NCBI RefSeq assembly: GCF_000485595.1
Contig: NW_014577312.1
Span: 149,883 to 201,764 of the forward strand
Direction of reading: 5' to 3'
Length of the DNA stretch: 51,882 nucleotides
DNA from: Priapulus caudatus
Taxonomy: Eukaryota > Priapulida > Priapulimorpha > Priapulimorphida > Priapulidae
Part shown: piece by piece, positions 48,101-51,830 of the stretch
Layout: the number at the start of each line of letters is the position of its first letter
Position numbering within the stretch: the stretch's first letter is position 1
Notes under the pieces: generated by a model
What the model saw: the letters and a program-made list of their open reading frames with translations, nothing else
What the model was told of the DNA's origin: nothing
Database searches by the model: none
Translations under genes and position numbers: made by a program

Positions 48101-48169
48101 ATGGGAGTCGTCAAGTCATCCCGGAAGAAAGGAGTCTTCCCCGAAAACTTCACCTCTAAGAAGGTGTAA
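528..48169 (+). CDS. Amph: Amphiphysin/BIN1-family gene (BAR-linker-SH3), 5'-truncated, multi-exon
   Basis: This is the overall gene; exons are listed separately. Amphiphysins bind and curve membranes through a dimeric N-BAR domain and recruit dynamin-type partners through a C-terminal SH3 domain, in endocytosis and muscle T-tubule formation. The sequence shows BAR helix 1 (LFQTLGKADKTRDEGFETYV), the HEPEW motif, RGRKLVD in a displaced exon, QLPELYD, and an SH3 domain with HDY, DINELNF, DEGWLMG and KGVFPENF. Exon phases agree in series, except that the RGRKLVD exon sits after exons that should follow it. The start codon and helix 0 lie upstream of 1. The predicted length of about 1,140 residues without exon 1 exceeds the usual 600-700 because the central region is expanded. 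I saw no LLDLD-type clathrin box. Calling it Amph rather than BIN1 assumes a single invertebrate homologue. Confidence 0.93.
664..3233 (+). other. Intron A-B
   Basis: This 2.6-kb intron runs from GTAAGA to TTGTAG. It holds a perfect palindrome (726-768), mostly unique AT-rich sequence from 770 to 2870 with no convincing exon, and a 45-bp minisatellite leading directly into exon B. Confidence 0.85.
726..768. repeat. Perfect 43-bp palindrome
   Basis: Two 21-nt arms separated by a single A are exact reverse complements. The left arm begins ATCAGGAGTGAATAATAGAG. Related hairpins with an AGGAGT or GTGAATAAT stem recur at 21773, 23136, 41415 and 41749. Confidence 0.9.
2880..3250. repeat. ~45-bp minisatellite abutting and entering exon B
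   Basis: Repeated units follow the pattern GATGATGCAGCTGATGATGA then AGGTTTGTTGTGTTGTTGCC then ATGGAG; some lack about 6-9 bp. The last unit supplies the branch, acceptor and first 16 nt of exon B. An identical 16-nt copy (CCATGGAGATGTCTGC) lies at 3068-3083, preceded by TTG instead of TAG. Confidence 0.85.
3234..3424 (+). CDS. Amph: Amphiphysin exon B: BAR helix 1/2
   Basis: The acceptor is TTGTGTTGTAG and the donor is GTAGGT. Two leading bases complete a codon with exon A, then 63 codons follow in phase 0. The protein reads AMEMSAKSLYDALAEVHEPE and ends YQAKFTDVR. The block with HEPEW matches the LHEVYEPDW region that joins BAR helices 1 and 2 in amphiphysins. It should be followed by the RIAKRGRKLVD exon, which here appears only at 23918-24035. 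Its 3' 33 nt are duplicated downstream. Confidence 0.94.
3392..3740. repeat. Tandem duplication of exon B 3' end plus donor
   Basis: Positions 3392-3424 (33 exonic nt) recur exactly at 3600-3632. Each copy is followed by GTAG and by related intron sequence containing TAGGGTGTTCACCTGG or CAGGGTGTTCACCTGG. The second copy has no acceptor of its own. A TTC microsatellite (about 3443-3470) interrupts the first copy. Confidence 0.9.
3741..6040 (+). other. Intron B-D, first unique part
   Basis: Mostly unique intron sequence. It contains the foldback at 4308-4460. I saw no exon with BAR similarity here. Confidence 0.6.
4308..4460. repeat. Foldback element with ~35-40-bp arms
   Basis: The left arm from GTCTCCCTGTGTATTGCCAG onward pairs with the right arm ending CAGTACCCAGGTAGAC, with a few mismatches. 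The arms share the core GACACTGCGGCTGCTG. The loop is TTG/TTA-rich. It resembles a small MITE or foldback; no target duplication is clear. Confidence 0.75.
6041..6470. repeat. 20-bp minisatellite, family 1
   Basis: About 20 copies of a 20-bp unit, CCAGGTAGAGCTGTGAACAT, with point variants (AACAC, GAGATG, GAGCCG). The last copies decay near 6410-6470. The period is exact, so three units fill 60 bp and give spurious long open frames on the minus strand. Confidence 0.95.
6471..6869 (+). other. Intron B-D, between minisatellite and MITE
   Basis: AT-rich unique sequence. I see no exon or RNA gene in it. Confidence 0.5.
6870..7185. mobile_element. MITE-like element with ~27-bp inverted ends
   Basis: The left end AAGCCTAGCGCAGACCTGCG matches the reverse complement of the right end (AAGCCTAGCGCAGACGTGCG) and continues as a T run. 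The interior repeats GTTGCAAC and GCGACGAGTCGC motifs and has no transposase frame. It looks like a nonautonomous DNA transposon; the superfamily is not determined. Confidence 0.75.
7186..9344 (+). other. Intron B-D, unique part with GC-rich island
   Basis: From about 8100 to 8880 the sequence is richer in GC and CpG, with several short open frames that resemble no protein family. The rest is ordinary intron. A cryptic promoter in the GC-rich part cannot be excluded but nothing supports one. Confidence 0.5.
9345..9405 (+). other. tRNA-like (possible SINE head or tRNA pseudogene)
   Basis: GGTTCGACTCC at 9387-9397 is a perfect pol III B box. It forms a 5-bp T stem (CGCGG/CCGCG) around a 7-nt loop. 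Upstream, CCTCAGCGTCTGGTGGTTGG resembles a D-arm/A-box. No complete cloverleaf with an acceptor stem is evident, so a tRNA-derived relic is likelier than a gene. Confidence 0.4.
9540..15085. repeat. 20-bp minisatellite, family 2, noisy 5.5-kb array
   Basis: The unit is GAGAGTACGGGGTGATGGTG. Nearly every copy carries single-base insertions, deletions or substitutions. The same unit is almost perfect at 17724-18045. The noise pattern fits uncorrected long reads. Long proline/histidine/serine-rich minus-strand frames here are artefacts of the repeat. Confidence 0.93.
15086..15844 (+). other. Intron B-D, spacer between arrays
   Basis: It contains degenerate ACCGTACTAC motifs (15170-15300), TCTAATTA repeats (15358-15390) and an imperfect hairpin around 15707-15775 (AATGACAAAATT against AATTTGTCATT). 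No exon was seen. Confidence 0.6.
15845..16905. repeat. 20-bp minisatellite, family 3
   Basis: The unit is CATATGCGTTACATAACATA, with CATA/CGTA alternation. Copies at about 16420-16690 are regular, while those at 15960-16400 and 16700-16850 carry many indels. Confidence 0.93.
16906..17467 (+). other. Intron B-D, unique spacer
   Basis: Unique sequence between families 3 and 4. No exon with recognisable similarity was seen. Confidence 0.5.
17468..17722. repeat. 20-bp minisatellite, family 4
   Basis: The unit is CTAGCTACAGTCCTACAGTT with small variants. The array is cut by a single N at 17723, directly followed by family 2 repeats, which suggests a scaffold join. Confidence 0.92.
17724..18045. 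repeat. 20-bp minisatellite, family 2, clean copy at gap edge
   Basis: About 16 near-perfect GAGAGTACGGGGTGATGGTG units run into the N gap. The high regularity contrasts with the noisy array at 9540-15085. Confidence 0.95.
18046..18979. other. Assembly gap, 934 N
   Basis: A run of undetermined bases between family 2 repeats and an AG microsatellite. Real sequence, possibly including an exon, may be missing here. Confidence 1.
18980..19063. repeat. (AG)n then (TA)n microsatellite
   Basis: Dinucleotide tracts follow the gap directly. Confidence 0.95.
19334..19519. mobile_element. Nonautonomous DNA transposon, hAT-like ends
   Basis: Perfect 16-bp terminal inverted repeats CAGGGGCGTGTACAGG / CCTGTACACGCCCCTG bound 186 bp. 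AATTC flanks both sides (19329-19333 and 19520-19524) as a likely target duplication. CAGGGGCG ends resemble hAT elements, but a 5-bp duplication is shorter than the usual 8 bp, so the superfamily is open. The interior CTGGGGGAGTGCCCCC hairpin is shared with the element at 44665-44944. Confidence 0.82.
19590..19735. repeat. TTA and TTG triplet microsatellites
   Basis: An ATT/TTA tract near 19594-19622 and a TTG/CTG tract near 19670-19715 lie about 90 bp before exon D and make its polypyrimidine region T-rich. Confidence 0.85.
19801..19886 (+). CDS. Amph: Amphiphysin exon D: BAR helix 2 end/3 start
   Basis: The exon runs from acceptor GATGCTGTTCCAG to donor GTAAGA: 28 codons plus two bases. 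The peptide SHSELLEAKDLFDD continues to YEQLPELYD. The QLPELYD block corresponds to the ELPALYD/ELPSLWSR turn before the last BAR helix. It starts in phase 0, compatible with the displaced RGRKLVD exon and also directly with exon B. Confidence 0.92.
20241..20316 (+). CDS. Amph: Amphiphysin exon E: BAR helix 3
   Basis: The acceptor is TTTTGTTTGCAG and the donor is GTAAAG. One leading base completes serine, then RIQTYVQLFQAIFNADTALH and GQSAQ. It corresponds to the final BAR helix segment (SRILFLVTNLQTLF-like). It ends in phase 0. Confidence 0.9.
20530..20666 (+). CDS. Amph: Amphiphysin exon F: BAR end and Pro/Thr linker
   Basis: The acceptor is GCGTGTGTTTCAG and the donor is GTACGC. The start, LVQTLHQALGKLQ, matches the LYEVMTKLGDQH end of the BAR domain. 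It then turns into PRFEPVLPPTPTTPLSRATT, a proline/threonine linker with PxxP motifs that could bind SH3 domains. It ends in phase 2. Confidence 0.9.
21094..21248 (+). CDS. Amph: Amphiphysin exon G: Ser/Thr/Pro linker
   Basis: The acceptor is TTGGTTTTTTACAG and the donor is GTAAGA. One leading base joins exon F in phase 2, then STLRTPVLVGNSNKTPDAA continues to PDSPKTLTL. The composition suggests a disordered linker with possible proline-directed phosphosites (TP, SP). It ends in phase 1, which fits the chosen acceptor of exon H. Confidence 0.85.
21773..21812. repeat. Imperfect palindrome, AGGAGTGAATA stem
   Basis: AGGAGTGAATAATAATAATA faces CTATTAGTATTCACTCCT. It belongs to the same hairpin type as 726-768. 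Confidence 0.8.
22251..22366. repeat. 25-bp tandem repeat
   Basis: About five copies of GAGATTGCACGTATACTATA plus TGTGT, nearly identical. Confidence 0.93.
23136..23165. repeat. Perfect 30-bp palindrome
   Basis: CAGGAGTCTATCAAT is followed at once by its exact reverse complement. An AT-rich set of ~63-bp direct repeats follows, itself bounded by TCATAATATAGAT and ATCTATATTATGA. Confidence 0.93.
23918..24035 (+). CDS. Amph: Displaced BAR exon C (RGRKLVD block), frameshifted
   Basis: After a strong acceptor (TCGTTTTCTCTTTGCAG) the phase-0 reading QRIDKRGRKLVD matches the RIAKRGRKLVDYD signature that follows exon B in amphiphysins. A one-base deletion then breaks the frame: TTGAC stands where TATGAC is expected. 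DAAKALQ follows in the shifted frame. A two-base insertion near 24008 restores RRQDDYKILK before donor GTAATG. Correcting these gives 117 nt, phase 0-0, which fits between exons B and D. In this assembly it lies after exon G. It may be a misplaced, unpolished piece of the real exon or a decayed duplicate. Confidence 0.8.
24054..24225. mobile_element. MITE-like inverted-repeat element
   Basis: The ends AGATGCGATATGATATGACT and (reverse complement of the right end) AGATGCCCATATGATATGAC continue as TACTAGG. They give arms of about 26 bp around an AT-rich centre. It begins 18 bp after the displaced exon C donor. Confidence 0.75.
24226..24689 (+). other. Intron before exon H, unique part
   Basis: Moderately GC-rich unique sequence. 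A frame open from 24498 runs into exon H, but its start shows no similarity to amphiphysins and it passes through the CT tract, so it is treated as intron. Confidence 0.55.
24690..25150. repeat. CT-rich tract (TCTCTCCCTCTGTCTCC)n
   Basis: About 460 bp of pyrimidines, mostly degenerate CTCTGTCTCCTCTCCCT units, run up to the exon H acceptor. They act in effect as a very long polypyrimidine tract. Confidence 0.95.
25156..25853 (+). CDS. Amph: Amphiphysin exon H: large Pro/Arg-rich central exon
   Basis: The chosen acceptor, CTCTTTGTCAG, leaves two bases that complete exon G's phase-1 codon, followed by 232 codons to donor GTAAGC in phase 0. Another CAG at 25184 would be phase 0 and would not fit exon G. 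The protein is basic and rich in Pro, Arg, Ala and Glu (KREIIVETTTRYRTIGRPPR near the start). It carries three spaced motifs, IPWHPEE, PPWAREA and LPWRPRE. I recognise no domain; it is probably disordered. Codon GC content is higher than in neighbouring exons. An alternative first exon starting at the ATG at 25164 is possible. Confidence 0.83.
25854..26383 (+). other. Intron H-I with ~120-bp tandem repeat
   Basis: About three degenerate copies (25935-26290) share GGTAGGCAATG, TGCTAGACCCTATG and ATTCACTCTGACC, then GGAAAACGCG and CATGACGTATTACGG. The repeat starts about 90 bp after the exon H donor. Confidence 0.8.
26384..26518 (+). CDS. Amph: Amphiphysin exon I: Lys/Pro/Val linker
   Basis: The exon lies between TGTGTGTTTCAG and GTAAGC: 45 codons, phase 0-0. 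It reads LAKKEEPVKQPVKPVVQYED and ends KPKRISKE. The VKxPVKP composition recalls PEVK-like elastic or disordered segments; no domain was recognised. Confidence 0.86.
26941..27216 (+). CDS. Amph: Amphiphysin exon J: linker with cysteine cluster
   Basis: The exon lies between GATGCTTCTTTCAG and GTGAGA: 92 codons, phase 0-0. It starts SPPKQTGKLEAPPRKNGKKQ. Residues ITVLCDSCHKACTLKRK hold a CxxCHxxC cluster, unusual in a disordered linker. An acidic end, VVYLADDDIANEVAN, follows. No known zinc-finger family could be assigned from this short cluster. Confidence 0.87.
27254..27570. repeat. ~62-65-bp tandem repeat after exon J
   Basis: Four full copies and one partial copy of GTGGGGACCGTGTCCGTTAC, then TGCTTGCGTGTGTGACGCAG, then TTGACTGTACGTTG. 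The exon J frame stays open through it to a stop at 27529-27531. Confidence 0.92.
27571..29015 (+). other. Intron J-L, unique part
   Basis: Unique intron sequence. A short candidate exon at 28117-28153 fails on reading frame. Nothing else was supported. Confidence 0.65.
29016..29183 (+). CDS. Amph: Amphiphysin exon L: acidic Val/Pro/Glu linker
   Basis: The exon lies between GATGCATATTTCAG and GTGAGA: 56 codons, phase 0-0. It starts LQDEKPAVTEAPDREVKEGK and ends EVCAPSPDR. A GTGTGT site at 29160 (after GAAGCAGAA) would shorten it in frame by eight codons. The composition is disordered and acidic, with the EDVKPAT motif echoed in later exons. Confidence 0.86.
29430..29660. repeat. ~140-bp tandem duplication over exon M acceptor
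   Basis: GCTTGAGACTATAGTTATC, AATAAGAATGGT, ATTCGAATT, TTTCAG and GGCCATAATACTAGCGCA-type sequence occur twice. The first copy has an intact-looking acceptor at 29481-29487, but its exonic part has an extra base and is out of frame. Confidence 0.9.
29624..29830 (+). CDS. Amph: Amphiphysin exon M: Gln/Pro/Ala/Glu-rich linker
   Basis: The exon lies between GAATTCGTTTCAG and GTGAGA: 69 codons, phase 0-0. It reads PELENEAIILAQDAAKQSQS and ends EHPKPEPED. It is low-complexity and acidic. A damaged copy of its 5' end lies upstream at 29488. Confidence 0.87.
30080..37240. repeat. 17-bp satellite-like array, 7.1 kb
   Basis: The unit is ATCTCATCTAATCCATG, with CAT/TAT and CATG/CACG variants, in roughly 400 copies. 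Indels are frequent before about 34100 and fewer after it. A 25-N gap lies at 34112-34136. There is no coding potential. Confidence 0.95.
34112..34136. other. Assembly gap, 25 N
   Basis: A fixed-size run of N inside the 17-bp array, probably of unknown true length. Confidence 1.
37241..38239 (+). other. Intron M-N, unique part
   Basis: Unique sequence with a TA tract near 37465-37490 and a two-unit AACCCTAACCCTAA at about 37412. No exon was seen. Confidence 0.6.
38240..38935. repeat. CACG microsatellites and ~185-bp tandem duplication
   Basis: CACGCACG and CACACG runs lie at 38250-38350, 38575-38630 and 38765-38800. A block with GAGCACCCACCTTTGGG, CATCTGCCAGCTGCACACCT and GAACAGTTTTCAGA occurs twice (about 38638-38755 and 38809-38935). 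TCACATAGGTGTAAGTCGCT repeats three times near 38428-38500. Confidence 0.85.
39085..39450. repeat. ~25-27-bp minisatellite
   Basis: About 13 copies of CTAAGCTACCTGCTGGTTCC plus ACAGGTA, with indels. Confidence 0.92.
39690..40434. repeat. (GA)n-rich tract, 745 bp
   Basis: Almost pure GA/GAA. The last 60 bp are perfect (GA)n. Long Arg/Glu open frames on the plus strand and Leu/Ser frames on the minus strand are repeat artefacts. Confidence 0.97.
40487..40640. repeat. 17-bp repeat in inverted orientation
   Basis: About eight copies of GATTAGATGAGATCATG, the exact reverse complement of the unit in the 30.1-37.2 kb array, end about 25 bp before the exon N acceptor. Confidence 0.95.
40664..40801 (+). 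CDS. Amph: Amphiphysin exon N: acidic linker
   Basis: The exon lies between GGTGCATCGTTTCAG and GTGAGA: 46 codons, phase 0-0. It reads SPKREDESGEVAVTNEDVKA and ends EVAAVKPEN. The EDVKA and VKPEN motifs echo exons L and Q. Confidence 0.88.
41415..41456. repeat. Perfect 42-bp palindrome
   Basis: TCAAGAGTAGATAATAACAC is the left arm of an exact 21+21 palindrome with no spacer. Confidence 0.93.
41749..41814. repeat. Hairpin with GGTGAATAATG arms
   Basis: GGTGAATAATGACAAATT faces AATTTGCCATTATTCACC, with one mismatch across 18 bp. TA microsatellites lie on both sides. Confidence 0.85.
41997..42071 (+). CDS. Amph: Amphiphysin exon O: small acidic exon
   Basis: The exon lies between TTGCACGTGTAG and GTGAGT: 25 codons, phase 0-0, EEEKEKVDVGESLEESITAT plus LMATS. 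Its acceptor has a weak pyrimidine tract, so it may be an optional exon. Confidence 0.8.
42072..42774 (+). other. Intron O-P
   Basis: A CT-rich tract (42086-42235) directly follows the donor. Three copies of a ~46-bp unit (42243-42357; CTTGATGTATATCAAGATGA core) come next, then unique AT-rich sequence. Confidence 0.8.
42775..42927 (+). CDS. Amph: Amphiphysin exon P: acidic Gln/Val linker
   Basis: The exon lies between TGACTTCTACTGACAG and GTATCT: 51 codons, phase 0-0. It starts LTDDKKAADDDTPAEEQQGA and ends QVEQPPQMAAPTQ. No domain was recognised. Confidence 0.86.
43259..43384 (+). CDS. Amph: Amphiphysin exon Q: acidic linker
   Basis: The exon lies between CAACATGTGCAG and GTTCGT: 42 codons, phase 0-0. 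It starts NTEQAAAAENVKEDVKPHDG and ends GDTHQSTQ. The donor lacks the usual purine at +3, so this exon may be used inefficiently. Confidence 0.83.
43385..43775 (+). other. Intron Q-R
   Basis: AT-rich sequence with a GATATTGGTATT hexamer/12-mer microsatellite at about 43640-43705. No exon was seen. Confidence 0.8.
43776..44141 (+). CDS. Amph: Amphiphysin exon R: heptad coiled coil, SH3 start
   Basis: The exon lies between TCATCTTTGCTCAG and GTGAGA: 122 codons, phase 0-0. After VTETTSVMKAEEGVSMTQET comes an Ala/Glu/Lys helix, then nine tandem 7-residue units of the type VTQKVDD or VTQKVEE (43920-44111, 21-bp DNA repeat). Valines at positions 1 and 5 of each unit fall on the a/d positions of a coiled coil. 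The exon ends DDEYVPPGTLYT, matching the LPPGFLYKV approach to the amphiphysin SH3 domain. Confidence 0.92.
43920..44111 (+). repeat. 21-bp coding repeat (nine heptads)
   Basis: Units of GTCACGCAGAAGGTCGATGA plus one base alternate with GAAGAG and ATG variants. The last unit has an extra lysine codon. Confidence 0.95.
44142..44431. repeat. ~150-bp tandem duplication after exon R donor
   Basis: The first copy starts at the donor itself (GTGAGAGCGTTATCGCTGA). The second starts GAGAGAGCATTATCGCTGA at about 44299. Both continue with GCGTTCTCACACC, GGCTGACC, GGGCAG and GATGAATGACATT.TGGTAT. Confidence 0.88.
44665..44944. mobile_element. Tandemly duplicated element related to 19334-19519
   Basis: Two copies (about 44665-44812 and 44813-44944) share GGTAATGGCCAGTTTGGG, AAAACGCGCATGATGG, CATAGGCACACATGCGGACG and GGGGGGTCTCCCCCAGC. 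The GGACGCG-G-run-TCTCCCCCAG block matches the reverse complement of the interior of the element at 19334. The terminal repeats of that element are not seen here. Confidence 0.7.
44945..45144 (+). other. Intron R-S, unique spacer
   Basis: Short unique sequence between two repeat elements. Nothing further was recognised. Confidence 0.5.
45145..45489. mobile_element. MITE, 345 bp, GCTGCGTTCACACG ends
   Basis: Perfect 14-bp inverted ends GCTGCGTTCACACG / CGTGTGAACGCAGC. Inner inverted motifs include AATATACGCGGCTTGCTTAG against CTAAGCCGCGTATATT. No transposase frame exists. It ends about 70 bp before the first SH3 exon. No clear target duplication was identified. Confidence 0.82.
45563..45669 (+). 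CDS. Amph: Amphiphysin exon S: first half of SH3, frame-broken
   Basis: In three frames the stretch reads VGTHDY, then SDINELNFCE, then DIDVVEFEQP followed by EEQ. These are the N-terminal SH3 signatures (HDY, ELNF, the acidic RT loop region, PEEQ before DEGW). Both splice sites lack one G: ACAG-TGGTC where AG|GTGGTC is expected, and CAG-TAGTTAG where CAG|GTAGTT is expected. Internal single-base insertions occur near 45584, 45630 and 45660. This fits poor consensus at the edge of the GCGTG repeat better than a dead exon, because both neighbours are intact. Boundaries are uncertain by a base. Confidence 0.8.
45690..46740. repeat. GCGTG-rich degenerate array, 1 kb
   Basis: Alternating purine-pyrimidine units such as GTGCGCGTGTGAGTGCGCGT with many indels. 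Both strands give long spurious frames. The alternating CG/TG pattern could favour Z-DNA. Confidence 0.93.
46741..48052 (+). other. Intron S-T, second part
   Basis: It contains short CTACCGCTA repeats, a TA tract and a GTGC/GTGT microsatellite (47084-47216), then unique AT-rich sequence to the last exon. No further exon was seen. Confidence 0.7.
48053..48085 (+). CDS. Amph: Optional 5' extension of last exon (alternative acceptor)
   Basis: A second acceptor, TTTCATGATCTCCAG, has a better pyrimidine tract (CTCTTTTTTCTGATTGTTTC) than the TGTGTTGCAG at 48085. Using it adds 33 nt in frame, encoding KEDKQTKRVLQ, directly before DEGWLMG. That is the n-Src loop of the SH3 domain. Confidence 0.6.
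48086..48169 (+). CDS. Amph: Amphiphysin exon T: SH3 C-terminal half and stop
   Basis: Phase 0 after TGCAG: DEGWLMGVVKSSRKKGVFPE, then NFTSKKV and TAA. DEGWLMG and GVFPENF are the signature second half of the amphiphysin/BIN1 SH3 domain (ligand-binding Trp, Pro and aromatic residues). The protein ends six residues after PENF, as in the family. Confidence 0.95.
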   Translation, partial: DEGWLMGVVKSSRKKGVFPENFTSKKV

Positions 48170-49889
48170 GTGCTGACGATGCGTGGACGACGCCGGCGGA
48201 AGACACTGCTGGCGGCCCTGCATCTTGTAAAGAACTATCTTAACCTCTTGGAAACATGGAGAAGAGACACGAAGAAGCTCCTGCGTCCAGCTCATTTTTA
48301 TCCACCTCCTGGTGTCTCTCAAGTGCAGAGAAGCCGTTTGAGTATTACCGTTGTAGACTGGTCCCTCTAGCCGTCTAAAATTGAGAGGCTGGTCTCTTCA
48401 CTCTTGCCATGTGGCGACAGAAAGAGAGGTCTTGCATACCCCTGCCCCTCGCCACACCTCAGTATAGTGCAGCTATTTCGGGAGTCGACTAACCCCCTCC
48501 TCCCAACCAACCGCATATATATGTTGATATTTAACATTCTCATGCAGTTTTACAAGCCGCATAAGATTGATACGTAATTTGTGTAGTAATTAGATTAGGT
48601 ATCGAAAGCCGTCCATGTTTACAGCACGACCAAATCGGACAGCACCGAAGCAGCGGCGAGGCTCTGTCCACAACTGTCGCACTGTGAGTCTGTGACTGTA
48701 ATACTGCTGTCGAGCAATGATTGAGAAGATAACTTCAGCTATTATCGTTCTCTTGGTTCCTCTGACGTTCAGTCGCTGTTTGTGAAAGTGGTTGCATGCC
48801 TGGTCGACTTTCAGTACTTGATGGTCGTTCGAAATGATTCATTATTGCATACATATTGCTTTTATTGTGTTGACGATTTATAGACAAAGCTAAAGAATGA
48901 ATTGTGTAGCAGATATTTTACGGTCAAATAATAGGATACCATGTAAACATGAAATTATAAGGATAATTTAGGGTGTAGAAAACTAAAGCAAACATATAGT
49001 GGTAATCGGGATATTGTAGGCAATATTTTAAAAGTAATATATTGGTCAGTTATCGTTTGATCGTTTACAATTGCAACTGATTAATACTGGTCGTACCAGC
49101 TAGCATAATTACACATCTGTCTTGAGAACTATTTCAGAAGTGTGTAAATGCATATTTATAATAAATACTTAGATTCGTGTGGTTTTGTTTTGTACAGAGG
49201 GCAGCATTGGTACAAACAAGAAAAATTAGAGCAGAGAATGTAAGTTCATTATTGATGAACGAATTGATCTTCCCTACAGTCGCGGTGAACGTTGTCTATA
49301 AAGTGATTAAATAATTAGTTATTAAATTGATTATTTCAAATCATGACGTAATGACGGATTCTCGTAAATTTCAGCCATATTGCTGTTATGTGTTCGGGTT
49401 TTTTAACGGGTTTTATTCTAAATCGAAATTGATCAGCTGGCAAATCTTTCACGAGACGAAGATGGAAATGGAGCGCAATTGAATAGGCGGATGTAAATGG
49501 CGAGGAAGCATACATGTTCTGCTCTACTCTTTCTTGCTCTCTTGTTGAGCATATTGTTTTGTGTGTAAATTTTTCCGGCAAGATATATGTGTCCGATGAA
49601 CTGGAAATGAAAATAAGTGACTTATGAAATGCTGGCGTGGAGAGAAGTGTTGCACAGCCCAACCCGTGTCCGTTTTAGCCGTAGCTCTACCATCACAGCC
49701 ATTCTCCCCCACACACCAGCTTGTGATGAGACGAACGGTTGTATATAGTAGAGATTCATTAACCTGGCTTGATCCTCCGTGGTTCCAGCATCTTAACATT
49801 GATGTACACACAGCAGCATAGACGGATGTCGTCCGCTTCTCTCTCTCTCACGCTTGCTTGCTAATGGTGACGTTCGATGCTGTGATTAG

Positions 49890-50001
49890 TCAGCCGTTAA
49901 TCTTACAAGCGTTAATCTTACAAGCGTTAATCTTACAGGCGTTAATCTTACAAGCGTTAATCTTACAGCCGTTAATCTTGCAATCGTTAATCTTACAAGC
50001 C
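49890..50001. repeat. 15-bp tandem repeat
   Basis: About seven copies of GCGTTAATCTTACAA with small variants. Confidence 0.92.
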
Positions 50002-51824
50002 ATGTCGTAGCGTGTGTGTAGCGATCGTTCGTGTGTCTGTACGCGTCAGCCGTCTTTCTATATATATATGCATATATATCATCATCATCTCCGTGGTTTT
50101 TCTAGTTGCTCGTTGTGTACTGCATATGTCCGTCCGTCTGTGTGCGTGCGTGCGCGCGTGCGTGCGTGCGCGCGTGCGTGCGTGCGACGAGGTGAACGCG
50201 TGCGCGCACCACGACCACCAGTGACACGTTGAGACAGAGCGCAGCCGCTTTTTGACAGGTTTACTTCAGACCACGTTGGGTTGTTCTTTGAGGCATGCAT
50301 GCGTAGACGATAATATAGGTCAGTGGCTTTGTGTGTGTGCGCGTGTTCTCAGAAGATCTATGTGTTGTCAGTGTGTATAGATGGAAGCTGGTCCTCACCG
50401 TTTGTTTCCCACCCGCCTGCTGTCAGACCCGATGTTAACGATTGCTGTGCGTGGCGTCAGTCTATATGTGAAGTCGTTATCGGTGTGCTGATGGCATGAA
50501 ATCAGGAGTGTCATGAAATCAGGAGTGTCATGATATAGATATATATATATATTATGACAAGAGCTAATAATATATTGTGTAATACATAATACATGTATTA
50601 TTATCTCTCGATTATGATTATATTAAATGACACTATGATACTATAATTGTGACGTATCTATGTTATGACGCGCCTGATAAAATGACTTTCGGAGAAAGGG
50701 TTGTGAAGAAATGGTTTCAGTGAGTATCAATCTGTGTGGCAGGCGACTTTTCCGCGCTGCCCGCAGTTAGAGAGAGAGGGAGGACCTGCTTGTGTGTTGA
50801 TGGATATACATGCAGCGAGTTCGCCACCAGACTAACCATGTCTTGTTGGAAGCTACGTTTTTATTTCAACTAGCGGTTTGTAGGTGTGAAGTGTATAAAA
50901 ACGCGCTGGAGCTTGCTGTCCGTCCGTCTTAGGCGTGATTACTGAATGTCGGTGACCAAGTAACGCGTATGTGCAAGAGTTTTAATTGGCTATATCGCAT
51001 TGGATCCGTATTGGAACAACGGGATTCGGTGGTGATTGCTTGTGGGGGTACTAAAGAGTTAGCAGCAGTAATGTATAGCAATTAAAATAGTGTTTATATA
51101 ATTATAACGACGCGATATTCAGCGCTTAGCTAGCTTCTACATTTTGTTGCATGTTGTTGGTTTGCTTAGACGAGAGTGCATGGCCCTTTCCTCAAATCAT
51201 GTTAACAGTTTTTAAGTAAGTATACACATATATATATCTATAGAGCACTCGCGTTGCTGGGGTCTAACAGGCGTAGTCTTTTTTTAATAGATAGATTTTA
51301 ATCGAGGTGTGCTGTACAGTGTGTGTGCTATGAGCATTTATTGTGTTTTCGGAGTTTTTATCGTAGGGACCTGCTCTGTGTGAAAGCGTAGTGCGCTTGC
51401 AAACGTGCCCGCGTATATAAGCGTTACTTCTGACGTAGTGTTTGTTGGTGTTGCTGCCAGTTTTGAATCGTTCACGAGTTTTTATAAATATTAGGGAGAG
51501 GAAACAACGCGAACAGGTTTCTGGCATTCGATACGACAGTTTCGATATTGATTATTATTTCGATACGAATGATACAAGCGGTACATGCAAAAATTCGTAC
51601 ATAAAACTTTCATTTAAATTCATGTAACGCATTAGCATAAGTCGAGAAACATACTACCGGTTTCCGTGCTGGAAAGTATAGGTCACACGGATTTTAGAGG
51701 AATGTAAAACAGAATGGAACTAATAAACGCCCCTGCTGGATCCCATGCGCTGTTCGTGCGTATTTATCTTGCCAACGAACTCACATCACTTAGCTAACAC
51801 TAGCACTGGCACTTGAAGCGTTTC

Positions 51825-51830
51825 AATAAA
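51825..51830 (+). terminator. Candidate polyadenylation signal AATAAA
   Basis: A canonical hexamer downstream of the stop. Another lies at 51722-51727. Placement is tentative because the 3' untranslated region would be over 3.5 kb. Confidence 0.25.

Noticed and set aside
49190..49245. Possible further exon after the stop (ACAG before, GTAAG after)
   Set aside because: The SH3 stop codon at 48167-48169 ends the protein, and the stretch shows no similarity to any domain.
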